Assembly (NCBI GenBank): GCA_002270565.1
Contig: NQMI01000064.1
Span: 49,270-62,303 of the forward strand
Reading direction: 5' to 3'
Origin: Stenocarpella maydis
Lineage: Eukaryota > Ascomycota > Sordariomycetes > Diaporthales > Diaporthaceae
DNA length: 13,034 nucleotides
The notes below the pieces were generated by a model. That model had not been told where the DNA came from and did no database searches. It saw nothing but the letters and a program-made list of their open reading frames with translations. The translations under genes were made by a program, and so were the position numbers. Below, piece by piece: positions 1 through 9,060 of this stretch. Each line of letters starts with the position of its first letter. Positions within the stretch are counted from its first letter, which is position 1.

Positions 1-62
1 TCATTATATAAATATAGGATTAAATTCATAATTAAATTTATTAATTATCAAGTAAGGTATAT
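1..62. other. AT-rich flank outside the terminal repeat
   Basis: This short stretch is almost entirely A and T and has no coding signal. It lies outside the direct-repeat copy that begins with TGAAAAC at 63. The five bases touching the repeat (58-62, TATAT) would be the target-site duplication if the repeat is an LTR. The matching flank is beyond the right edge of the window. Confidence 0.4.
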
Positions 63-314
63 TGAAAACGGGCCAGAGGGAGCGAGAGGACAAAAACCTC
101 CACACACACAAAAAGGCACACATTCTGCCAGAGCCCTGATCAAGCAACTACCTCAAGAGGAGCGTAGAAGGCAAGAAGAGGAGCCCCTGATGCGATAAGA
201 GAGTTATAAGGGGAATAGAGGGTACTATAAAAGGGAGGGTAGAAGAAGAGGGCATAAGAAAAGATTTTATTATATGTATATATTAGATAGATATAAATTC
301 ACAGGATATAAAAA
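63..314 (-). repeat. Terminal direct repeat, copy 1 (candidate 3' LTR)
   Basis: This copy aligns over its whole length with 12777-13034 in the same orientation. Shared blocks include GGCACACATTCT, CCAGAGCCCT, GAAGGCAAGAAGAGGAGCCC and GAGTTATAAGGGGAA. Almost all substitutions between the copies are C/T or G/A, in both directions, so each copy was mutated independently, as RIP would do. The outer edge is sharp: TGAAAACGGGCC here and TAAAAACGGGCC in copy 2, with unrelated sequence beyond. On the minus strand it reads TGTGAATTT...GTTTTCA if it is bounded at 303, a typical TG...CA LTR form. However, similarity continues past 303 (GGATATAAAA against GGGTATAAAA), so the true boundary is farther right. 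Confidence 0.75.
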
Positions 315-1589
315 GATTAATTCTCTAGAACTAGAAATTTCTTAAAAGCAATATAGGAGGGCCCCTTCTTATAGCCTTAGGGCGATATTAGGGCTGGTTT
401 TCCTCCAGACTCCGGGATGCACTAGTTCTCCTAGACCCTAGAATATACCACTCTCTAGACCATTATAGAGTATAAATAAGTAATGGTCTGCCTAAAATAA
501 CTAAAATTACTTCCCTCTTCTAATTAGATAATATAGCTGAATTTAACTCTATTAGATCTTTTATAGCTCCTGGTTTCTAGCCTGCTTATCCCTGCTCTTA
601 TTTTACTATAGCAGGCTCGGTCTGTAATTCTTTTCCTCCTGCTTAATGGCCTTCTTATGTGCTCAGGATTAGTGGCTGTTACTAATTGTAGGTATAGGGA
701 CCTAGCAATTTGCTTTCTTAGTGCCTACCTACTTGCTTACATTCTGGTTGTGCTCCTAAATTAATATAATTCTCATTGCAGTAGGTAATAGGCAATATAA
801 TAGCAGTATAGCTGGAATAAAGGATAGAGATAATAATAAAGATCTTAAGATACTTGATTATTTAGGGGTTATCCTACCTATATTTATATTTCCTCCTAGA
901 GATATATCCCTAATGCTTGCCTTTAATATCTGCTGTAAGAGAAGTCTAATAGGATTACTTTATAGTATTCTGGCCCTACTCTAATTAGGCATTTGTAAAG
1001 TAGTTCTTGCTTTACTTAGCGTTTTAAGGTTATCTTCTCTATATATCCATGCTCTATCTACATAAGGCAGAGGCTTAGGTATTTTAGAAGGATTATTATA
1101 AAGATTAAGCCTAGATATTATGATTAGATTCTTTATAGCTGCCCTAGATATCTTAGATATTAGGATGGGTAGTTAGTTTCTCTGGCTGATAGGAGGAATG
1201 GGAGTTTTACTTGCTCTAGAGGTCTGGATATTAGTAGGCCTTAAAAGATTAGCCTTATTAAATCTTTCTATAAGGAAGCTTAGCAGATTTTAGCCTAGCT
1301 CTAATTCTATACCCAATATAGTATAATATCTAGTCTCCCTCTTATTTATCCTTAAGATGTTGGCCTAAGAGTATATAATATTCTTTCCTATTAGGAGCCT
1401 CTTATACTTGTTATAGTTAATAACTGGGGTATTCTGGATGCCCCTAATTGGTTGCTTGGATCTATTGAGTTCTAAATAGATAGTAAAACTCTAGATAAGA
1501 GCTAATGCCTTCTTAGGGAGTAGGCTAGGAGGGGTAGATTTAAGCAGTTTAGTCTTAACTTAATCTTTAAACTCCTACTTATTCTTTTT

Positions 1590-1980
1590 ATAATTCTCTC
1601 GGAAGAAGAAGGCAGTATAGGTGGTAATAAGAAGTCTGTAGGCAGTTGATCCCTACTAAGGCATAATATTTACCTGGATTGGTATGCATACTTGCTTTAA
1701 GAACCCTTTACGTAGTTTAAGAATAAGGAAATAGTTAATGTAATCCCTTATTTAGGGATATATCTCATTATAAGTTTTTTAATTAGGATAAGTATTAATT
1801 ATATTGAGCTGCTTAGTATCCTTATTGAAGATGCTTAATACCTAATACCCTGGGGTATATATAACTTAGATAATAAACCTCTAGCTATTCTTTAGCAAGT
1901 AGTATCTCCAAGATCTAAGGGATTCCCTATCTATATTATAAGTTATAAGTACTATAAAGACTAGGTTATTAAAATTAATT
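1590..1980 (-). other. Possible Ulp1/C48 cysteine-peptidase-like domain within ORF2
   Basis: Reading on the minus strand, a beta-rich stretch (LVFIVLITYN, then RFIIQVIYTPGY and VLSIFNKDT) is followed some 65 residues later by MP**GSTAYRLLITTYTAFFF. In Ulp1-type peptidases the catalytic Cys sits in a Pro-Gln-Gln...Cys-Gly box followed by a hydrophobic helix ending in aromatic residues. Here the two stops (1653-1658) are compatible with mutated Gln codons, Tyr (1638-1640) with mutated Cys, and Arg (1635-1637) with mutated Gly, each by one transition. The spacing between the Gln pair and the Cys is one residue shorter than the common form. I could not place the catalytic His with confidence. This is a suggestion based on one box plus the strand pattern. 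Confidence 0.35.
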
Positions 1981-2811
1981 AGCTGCTAATTAATAAGCTT
2001 TAGAATATAATTAGTATATAGGCATACCTCTTAAGCTAAAAGACCTTCAGCATTATAAAGGGTTATAAGGAAGTCACTATAGTAGGTGCTAAAAAGGTTT
2101 TTCTGCCTAGGGGGATCTCTAAATTGTGGATAAGGATTAATGCCCTTAAAGTAGGTATTTACTATCTATTGTATATAATCTCTATATCCCTGTTTCTAGT
2201 TCTAAAAGAACGGTAGTTATACTAAAAGGTCTAATATATTAAATATATAGGAGAGTGCTAGCTTATTATTAAGGATTCTGGTTTTAAATAGGTCTTTTAT
2301 TGGGTTTATGCTAGCTTTATGATTTTAGTTTTCTTAATTATAGATATTATATAGGTTGGGAAATCTTAGCTGCTATATAGGGTTGATATTATTAAAATTT
2401 GTAATAAAGGGTAATGCTAAAAGTTGTGCTTTAAGGCTAACCTAATTAGAAGGGTCTGGGTACTTAATAGTAGGCATGGGGGCGTTGGGATTGTTTATGG
2501 GGCTGACTTGGCTTTTTGGACTGTTAATAGCTGTAAACTGGATTAATAGGGATCCCTTCTTCTTTTTCTTACCTTTCTTTACTGTTTGCTGGCTTGAGGA
2601 AGATATCTTTCTGATTAGTTGGACTGGGGAAAAGGGTGCTAAGGTAAGGAGAAATTAGGTGATAGAGGGGAGGTGATGAGTTTTGAGGGTAGAGGTTGAT
2701 GGTTGTAGCAGCTTTTGAGTCTTAATGATGCAAGTTATGCTATGCTGATTAGAGATCAGCTGAGGTGTGGTAGTTGTAGAAGAAGTAGTTAGGTTGGAGG
2801 TTGTGGCAGAA

Positions 2812-2943
2812 AGGTGGGCTTTTATTAGAAGGGGAGCCTTAAGATGGGTGAATTACTTAAGCTAGTAAATTACTTAACTTCCTTCCCTTTTCTGCTAGGC
2901 AGCAACCTTTACTGCTTTAAATGCTTCTAATAAAAGCTCCCCT
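2812..2943. repeat. Inverted repeat inside ORF2
   Basis: GCTTTTATTAGAAG at 2818-2831 is perfectly inverted as CTTCTAATAAAAGC at 2924-2937, with a partial match (5 of 7) extending outward and about 92 bases between the arms. It could form a hairpin or be the ends of a tiny insertion, but the ORF2 frame passes through both arms and the spacer with no frame break. A chance or coding-constrained origin is therefore possible. Confidence 0.45.
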
Positions 2944-3471
2944 CTCTAACTTTTTATATTTAAAGTTGCTTTTCCCCTACTGATTCTTTTCTTTAACTTC
3001 CTCCTAATAGTATTATTAACTATTAATTATTAATCTTGTTATTAAACCGTTAAGCCTCTCTAATTAAACAAGCTTTACTATTGTTATATCTTCTCTTCCT
3101 TAATTGAGCTAAGAAGAGAAGGGAAAGGGTAAGGAGTAATTACCTCCTGTTATTGGGGTCTTTAAAATATATAATCCTCCTCCTGTTTATAAAGAGGGTA
3201 TCTGCATTTATTTCTAGCTAAATGTAATCCTTTTATGAAACTAGGTCTATAAATTACTACTTTATAAGGCCTTTATAATAAATATTAAGATATATAACCT
3301 TAAGGGCAGAGGCAAGGGTCTTTACATCCTATAGACCCTCTTCTTAATATGTAAATCTGAGCTACTTAAATTATTCTTTCCCTTCCTAAAAGCCCTAGAG
3401 GCTTGCAAGTACTTGTAGTCTTGCCTTAGCACTCTGATTAAAGGAGGTTTAAATGATGTTTTTATTGAGTA

Positions 3472-3743
3472 TACAAATGGTAGCCCTTATGAGAAGTACA
3501 TGTCTCAACTGTGCTAGGGGAATGACCTTCGTTGGGGCCTGGCTCTCCTTATTGCCTTCTTTAGTTGTCGTAATGTGAACCCGTGCGATTGTTATATGTG
3601 GCGGATGGGGGCTAACTGCAACTGAACAACTCTCTGAGGTATTATCTCCATTATAATCCCTTTCTTTAAGTGCTAATTGCTCTAAGGATTTCAAGATAAT
3701 GCTTATACTAATTATATTTATTATATTAAGGGTTACCTTTATG
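3472..3743. repeat. Possible short TIR element (MITE-like) in a low-RIP patch
   Basis: CAAATGGTAGCCCTTA at 3475-3490 resembles the reverse complement of TAAGGGTTACCTTTAT at 3727-3742, matching at 12 of 16 positions. The interval keeps many CA and TG dinucleotides (for example around 3490-3620), unlike the DNA to its left, so it has been less mutated or arrived later. A clear target-site duplication is not visible; a TA duplication is conceivable at the left edge. The ORF2 frame becomes interrupted within this interval. The call rests on imperfect terminal inverted repeats and contrast in composition only. Confidence 0.3.
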
Positions 3744-3967
3744 ATTTTAAGATGCTAAAGATTTCTGAGAGTAGTTACGACTATATTATTAATGTGTGTC
3801 CTGATCTAATTAATGAGCCTCTAAATATGCCTCCTTTGGAGCTCTCGCTGGGCAAGTATACTGAGGCAGCTACTAAGATAGGATATAAGGAAACTTGCGC
3901 GGATGTTATAGGTGAGATTACTGGATATATGCCCAGGAAGTTTAAGTATAAGCCTATGGATCTCTAG
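3686..3967 (+). pseudogene. Small plus-strand reading frame, possible gene remnant
   Basis: The plus frame is open for about 93 codons to a TAG at 3965-3967. The only in-frame ATG that gives a reasonable protein is at 3752 (71 codons). The encoded peptide has a mixed, protein-like composition (SLGKYTEAATKIGYKETCADV, ending KYKPMDL) and no low-complexity bias. It lies between the possible MITE and the unmutated island. The minus strand is also open over part of this interval, so this may be a shadow frame. I recognise no family. If real, it would be the C-terminal end of a captured or disrupted gene. Confidence 0.25.
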
Positions 3968-4110
3968 TCATGGTTATGAGATGATCAGAAGGGTTAGGCA
4001 AGGCTGGGGTGGATCTAGTTTTTCAGGTTGCTAATACTTCTTTTAGCAGTAAATCAAGAACTAATGATTTTGTTAAACGGAACCGCTCAGCAGGGCGTTG
4101 GTACTCCGTG

Positions 4111-4185
4111 CAAGGAGTTACCCTAGACTTCGTTGTAAGGAGTTACCCTAGACTTCCTAGCAAGGAGTTACCCTAGACTTGCGAG
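4111..4185. repeat. Three 25-bp tandem repeats in the putative U3 region
   Basis: The unit (C/T)AAGGAGTTACCCTAGACTT plus five variable bases occurs at 4111-4135, 4136-4160 and 4161-4185. The 19-base core is identical in all three and only the first base and the last five differ. Short direct repeats upstream of a TATA box are common in LTR U3 regions and may act as binding sites. That role is inferred from position. Confidence 0.9.
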
Positions 4186-4498
4186 TCAGGCGATTTTCGC
4201 TAAGTACGCCCAGTGCGTGCGTGACGCAAGATGAGTTTGGTGGCCGTGAGTCGATTATTTTGGCCTGCATTTGCACCTTAATTCAGACCTCTGCATTACC
4301 CTTATTTCTTACCCAAAAAGTATATGACTTAGTGCATTGGATAGCCTGATTTCTGAAGTTTGTATGTACTTAATTTGGGCATTGCTAGGGCTATGGTTGG
4401 CTGGCTGCTTGGAACCAAAGATGGTGTGTTGGAAGGGCGAATTTTCCGGCATTTGCAAATTTGCACCAGAGCCGACCGCAGCGTGCCCAGGGGTGAGA

Positions 4499-4520
4499 CG
4501 ACGTCGGAGGGTATATAAGG
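4499..4520 (+). promoter_or_regulatory. Core promoter: CGACGTCG palindrome followed by TATA box
   Basis: CGACGTCG at 4499-4506 is a perfect palindrome with an ACGTC core like that bound by fungal bZIP factors. It lies just upstream of GTATATAAGG (4511-4520). A second similar half-site, TGACGCAA, occurs at 4222-4229. Transcription would start roughly 25-40 bases past the TATA, toward 4550, running on the plus strand out of the putative LTR. Function is inferred from motif and layout. Confidence 0.5.
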
Positions 4521-4664
4521 AGGGCTTACAGAAGCCCAACTTAATTCAATACAAAGTTGTCCAGACCATTGTCAATCGTCCCAATTCGCCTCAGAGCACC
4601 ACACTGCGACCCTGCCGAAACACACGCTGAACTGAATGCTATTCTATAGCACAAATTCATCAGA

Positions 4665-4920
4665 GATTTTTATCTTGCATATAGTCCTAAGAGAAGTACA
4701 CTTGTCTGATCAGAGATATAATGTTGTTTTAACTTTTTTATATCTTGACTTTTTTTTTTTTTTTTTTTTTTTTTTTATCTTAACTTTTTTTATGTCTCAT
4801 CCCAGAATTTATATTCCTTTAGCTTGGGGTTATTAGAGTTAACAAGTGGAATGTCTATATGTAGTATTATCTTTTAAGTCTGATTAGCTGAATCCAATAA
4901 GTCTAAATTATATAAGCTAT
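4665..4920. other. Spacer between gag-pol end and the unmutated island, with a T27 tract
   Basis: No coding region is supported here. The plus strand carries an unbroken run of 27 T (4750-4776), flanked by ATATCTTGACT on the left and ATCTTAACTTTTTTT on the right, a local near-duplication. In the sense of the upstream pol frame this is an A-rich stretch just beyond its end. It may be a poly(A) relic, slippage of an A-rich 3' region, or a modified polypurine tract. Confidence 0.6.
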
Positions 4921-5559
4921 CTATATCCAAGCATGCCTGTACTTGAGGGACCATCCGGCCAGGAAGAGACCAGTCTTGGTACTAATTATTATTATCCTGA
5001 TTAGGGGTGGTGGGATGGAGTGTATTGTTTAGTGTGTCTGGGAAGATGTTGTATCTGGCTACCTCTAATAGCTTCCTCCCGGTTTGTTAACTTTCAGGAG
5101 GGTTGTCCTCCCAAAGAAAAGGCACCTCTGGCTCCTAAATTCCCCTCTTACAGATGAATTTCTTTAGGCACATTGGGGGATAGGTCCCGTTAATAGGGAT
5201 CCTATTAGGGGTCCTTAGCTTATATATATTATTAGGCTTAATAGTATTAATGATATAAGGCCTAAACCATTAATATATTAGCTTCCAGAATGATAAGTAA
5301 TTAGATTTCCTCTACTTATTTATAACTAGCATAAGGTTATCTTTTGTAAGAGGCTTGGGTTTATGGAATCCCTGGTGGGTATCTCTAGCTGCTGCCTTTC
5401 TTCTTTGCTTAGCAACTAACTCCTGGGCACACAGGATATCTTATTTTAGGTCCAGTAACAAGCATAGTTGACATTCCAGTACCTAATCGGAGGTCATATG
5501 GGGTGACTAGACTTAAACCCGCGAGGTAGGGATCTCCGTTTTAATGGGCAATACCGGGT

Positions 5560-6260
5560 TAAATCTGTAAAGTAGGTAGAATGGGCTTTTCTTATGCGAC
5601 TGCCTTAAGGACGTCCTATTAGCAAAGAGTATATAAGGAAGGATCTTTTTCCATCTAGTCACACCCTATCTAGCATCTTTCCTAAGGCTGATGCAATATT
5701 AAAGTGGCTGTATTCTATAATATTGTTCGCCCTAGGATTATATACGGATATTCTAATCTAATGCACCCTAAGGTGTCTGAGGTATTTAGCAAAGTCTCTA
5801 AGGTTCTTAGGTCCCCCATCCATAATTACTAACATGGGCAAGCCCTATTTGAGTAGGAACTTGTTGATAAAGAATTGCTTAATATTCTTTAAGTTGGCAG
5901 CCCTAAGAGCCATTACCTTAGGCCATCCTATAAGGTTGCAACATCCTTCTATAAGGTATTAATATCCCTGATTAGAGGGCAAATGCTAAATATTGATATG
6001 AATTTTTAAAAATAGAAGCCCTAGGGTGGTAAGTATCACCTCATTATTATAGATTCTGGTATCCTATTTATTGCATTTAGGATATCTGGTAATCACCTTT
6101 TCTATATCTATATATATCCCTTTTCAGTAGTATATTACTCTAATCTGGTAGTAGGTAGCATCCCTCCCTCTATAACTAAGGGGAGCATAAGTATTCCTGA
6201 TGATTCTTTTTCTTAGATTAGGGTTGTCTATAACTCCCCTTCTAGGGAGGTCTTTCTTAG
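5560..6260 (-). other. Integrase: zinc-binding and DDE core
   Basis: The N-terminal zinc-binding part is recognisable at YRGRDATYYQIRV (about 6139-6180) followed by RYPKC, with His and one Cys changed to Tyr. In the core, the first catalytic Asp is now Asn in HINI (5992-5994), the second is intact in MDGGPKN (5818-5820), and the Glu is intact in NPRANNIIE (5713-5715). The last two are 35 positions apart, the typical DD35E-like spacing. The domain continues as FNIASALGKMLDRV. With the first Asp lost, it would not catalyse strand transfer. Confidence 0.93.
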
Positions 6261-6539
6261 GTTCCCGCTAGAGCACTCCTTCCCTAAGGGAAAACGTAAG
6301 AGCTTTCTTCTTAAAAGCCTTTTATTGCTGATTAGAGAGGTAACTAGGTAGAATACTGCAGTAGAGGTAATCCGTAATCCCCCTTAATTCCTTTAACTAC
6401 TAATAACTATCTTTAAGTAATGGTATCTAATTAGAAGGTATTAGAGCTATTACAGGGTTAAAAGAAGCATTACACCATTCCTTAATATCCCCTTTAATTT
6501 ATCTATCCACCTCATCTAAAGGACCCAGAGGTTTTCTTA

Positions 6540-6950
6540 AGAGCAAGTTAGCAACTAAATTGTCAACCTCTTTAACATGCCTGACCGTAAAGTTGTATGT
6601 CCTGATTATAGCCAGCCATTGAGTAATATAGGCCCTAGGGACATCTAATGCTAACCCCTTTAGCTGCCAAATAAGAACATTTAAGTTAATCTCCAGGATG
6701 AAATAAACTCTATATATAAAGAACTAAAGCCGTTTAATTGCATAAAGTACAGCCTAATACTCACATTTTGTTGCATTATAGAGCTTCTTAGCAGCAGTCT
6801 ATAAGCTACTCTTATACCAGACCGGATGATGAACCCCATCTTTCACCTGCATTAGATAAGCACCCCAGCTATCTAGGCTTGCATTAATCATAAGGATGAT
6901 CTCTCCCCTATTATAGTCAATATTCATAAGGTAGGGTTTTAAAGTGATTA
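6540..6950 (-). other. RNase H domain
   Basis: MINASLDSWGAYLMQ (about 6847-6891) matches the start of the Gypsy RNase H fold, with the first catalytic Asp now Asn (6883-6885). The Glu in KCEY (6760-6762) and the Asp in VDNLVAN (6562-6564) are retained. HPVWYKSS and the arm between Glu and the last Asp have normal spacing. It follows the RT directly in the same frame. Confidence 0.93.
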
Positions 6951-7019
6951 TTAACTTGAGGGTATTTATAGCTTCCTAGCAGCTTTTGGTTCAGATAAAT
7001 AGAGTACCCTTTTTTAGCA

Positions 7020-7800
7020 GGTTAAAGAAAGGATATAATATAATTCTATAAAAGGGCATCTAGATCTAGTAAAAGTTAATTAGGCTGAGAAATAATTAGA
7101 GCTAGCTAACATTTTCATAGGTCTCCCACTCCTTAATCTTAACGATCTTCTTATCTATAGGAGAGCAGCCTAGAGTCCTACATATATAACCTATAATATT
7201 AGCCTGCTTTTTACACCATTTAGATTTAGTAGCATTAATCACACTACTAGCAAGCTCTATATTAAAAAGTACATCATTAAGGTTCTTAATGTGCTCTGCA
7301 ATATACCTCTATACCCCAGGAAGGTCATCAAGCTCCTGATTATTATAGGTAGACTCTAGCCCTTTTACCGCAATATTATTAAGGAATAAATAGCAAACCA
7401 TTAGAATTAGGTTATAAAACAAGCAAACTATGCATCTTATGAACTATGCTACTAAGTTTATAGCTCCTATAGGCAGCCTATACTATTAAAATAGCCTAAT
7501 TAGAGTTATAAAGGTAGTAATATTGCAGCTTTTCTCTTTTAGCTTAATCTAGTTATACCCTAAGAAAAAGTCCAAGAGCAATAGAACCTAACACATTATA
7601 AACTCCTTAGTAAACTCATCAGCAGCTAGAGGAATAAAGGCATTTTTAATTATAACCTAATTAGCCTTAGAGACATTATTAATTAACTAATAGCTACTAT
7701 CCTTCTTCTTAATAAGGAACCACTGGTTTTGGTAGGGGGCATGGGATTCTTTAATTATACCTCTAGCTTCTCGCTCCCTTAATATTTTAATGGCAGTCTC
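7020..7800 (-). other. Reverse transcriptase domain, catalytic pair lost
   Basis: The finger region reads YQNQWFLIKKKDSSY (about 7690-7735), a clear Gypsy match. The first catalytic Asp is intact in LDFFLGYNQIKL (Asp 7570-7572). The palm motif that should be LDD reads LNN (Asn-Asn at 7375-7380), so polymerase activity is lost. The segment ends with a connection region containing KIKEWE (about 7123-7140). Several TAG stops replace likely Gln codons. Confidence 0.95.
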
Positions 7801-8819
7801 TCTTAACGCTCTAGGGAGCTTAATAGTTTTCATCTGATATGCCTGGTGAGGAACTATCTTAATGAACTAAAGAGGGGCAATATCTATGCTAATCTGGGAG
7901 ATATAAGACCAATCCTATATAAGAGCTTCTTCCCTATTCTCTAGGAGGTAAGTAAATATTAACTTTTCCTGATTAGAGAGCCTATTATAGTTTCCCATAA
8001 TAATATGCTAAAGGTACTTTAATATTAATTGCAACCCCCTTAGAATGGAGGAGAATCTGGGTCTGATCCATGAGTTATATTTGCTTCCTCTATTAGCATT
8101 AATCAGATACTTAACCCTAGCCTTATAGCTTAGCTTTCAATTTACAGTTCCCTTAGGGACAGTACTATTAGAGGGAAAGTTATTAATAGGGTGGACTTTT
8201 ACCCCTACCCTTTTGTATAGGGTCCTAATAGCTAGAGTGGTTGCCCCCTTTTTTTAATCCAGATGGAATCAAGTTGTAGGTCTCTAGAGTGCACCCATCT
8301 GGATAAAAGACTGCTAATTAGAGTAACCCAATAGGATATTAGGCCCATGGATATAGAGAAAGGAGGCAAAAAATTTTAGCACTAGGGTTCTAGCTTCCTT
8401 ATCTGAAAGGCTCCCAAGGATATTATCATCCTGGGATAACCCAAGGTTAGTTTTGAGAGGGTCCGTTAGGGCTCCAATTATAATCCGCCTCTAATCAGAG
8501 GAGTTTGGCTAAAGGAGGACCATCATTACCCTTTAAGAAAGGTATTTTCAGGGAACTATTATACCTTCGGTAGTAGCCATCTGGAAAGGCTTCTGGTTCC
8601 TCCTCCCCAGCCCACACATTACTCGCAACCCATTAAGAGTAATATATGCAAAAAGGAACCCCCTTAATCGCTTAAAAGTTAAGTTTATATTTAAAAAGAA
8701 AGGCATCCCTAAAAGGATATTATAAGTAGTATTATGCGTTTTATTATTTATAATAAAGAAAATAGCCCTTATCCTATTATAGCTAATATATACCTACTCC
8801 TTAGTTACTCTAATTAGTG

Positions 8820-9060
8820 CTAGTAATACTTTATTATAAACTATAGAGTTTATATTTTAGAGTAAAGTATAGGATAACTTATTCTAGTAGCAATAGGATA
8901 AAGGAAGAAGATTCATTTTAGCACCTATATTTAGTAGGGTTAGGAGGATCTTATAGCTCTTTAAAGTAATTCTAATGTTTAGGTAGGCGGATTTATAGCA
9001 ATCATAATTTACTATATTAGCAGTTTAAGATAATATTAAATTTACCTTATACCTAATGAT
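8820..9060 (-). other. Retroviral-type aspartic protease domain
   Basis: The translation contains LLTLLNIGAKMNLLPLSYC. The active site of this family is Asp-(Thr/Ser)-Gly-Ala; here it reads Asn-Ile-Gly-Ala (Asn at 8929-8931, Ile at 8926-8928). Both changes are single transitions, so the catalytic Asp is lost. Gag lies upstream and reverse transcriptase downstream in the same frame, as expected for the enzyme that matures the polyprotein. Confidence 0.85.

Larger units (their letters stand above)
304..3471 (-). pseudogene. ORF2: long RIP-degraded frame, family unrecognised, possible Ulp1-like protease region
   Basis: On the minus strand one frame runs about 1,055 codons without a frameshift. 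Its stops are TAA or TAG, with a single TGA at 663-665. That is expected when CAA, CAG or TGG codons of a real gene were hit by RIP, and it is not expected of random AT-rich DNA. Reading from high to low coordinate there is a segment with scattered Cys (3300-3440), a region with EEDY and GELLLEAF, a Ser/Thr/Pro-rich linker (about 2640-2810), a basic run KKGKKKKKG (about 2550-2580) that could be a nuclear signal, and then a folded-looking central region (about 1560-2480). The central region contains GINPYPQFRDPP and a block resembling the C48 peptidase Cys box. A Lys/Arg/Gln-rich tail follows. The end is uncertain: the frame runs up to the terminal repeat and the original stop cannot be told from RIP stops. 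The start is also unknown and may lie beyond 3471, where less mutated DNA begins. I do not recognise the whole protein. Confidence 0.65.
4071..4664 (+). mobile_element. Unmutated GC-richer insertion, probably a solo LTR
   Basis: This segment starts TGTTAAACGG and differs sharply from its surroundings. It is GC-richer, full of CA, TG and CG dinucleotides, and shows no RIP signature, so it entered after the flanking DNA was mutated or escaped the process. It carries three 25-bp tandem repeats near its start and a TATA box (4511-4520) about 150 bases from its end, the usual U3-R-U5 layout of an LTR read on the plus strand. No internal retroelement coding adjoins it, which suggests a solo LTR. 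GATTT precedes 4071 and also occurs at 4665-4669, compatible with a 5-bp target duplication, but the 3' end (TCATCAGA) does not finish in the expected CA, so the right edge is uncertain. Open frames inside it look like chance. Confidence 0.5.

Noticed and set aside
223..234. TATA box (ACTATAAAAGG) in repeat copy 1
   Set aside because: The corresponding place in copy 2 lacks it and it points opposite to the coding sense, so it is probably a product of mutation.
2476..2658. Plus-strand 60-codon frame with Phe-rich stretch
   Set aside because: It is the antisense of the Lys-rich run and Ser-rich linker of ORF2 and has no independent coding signal.
3449..3694. Minus-strand 81-codon frame
   Set aside because: It needs a TTG start, overlaps the TIR-like segment and the ORF2 frame edge, and shows no recognisable domain.
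4309..4630. Overlapping open frames on both strands in the unmutated island
   Set aside because: They overlap each other, cross the TATA box, and arise because this segment lacks RIP stops. The composition is that of an LTR or promoter.
4636..4836. Plus-strand frame with poly-Phe
   Set aside because: It is created by the T27 tract.
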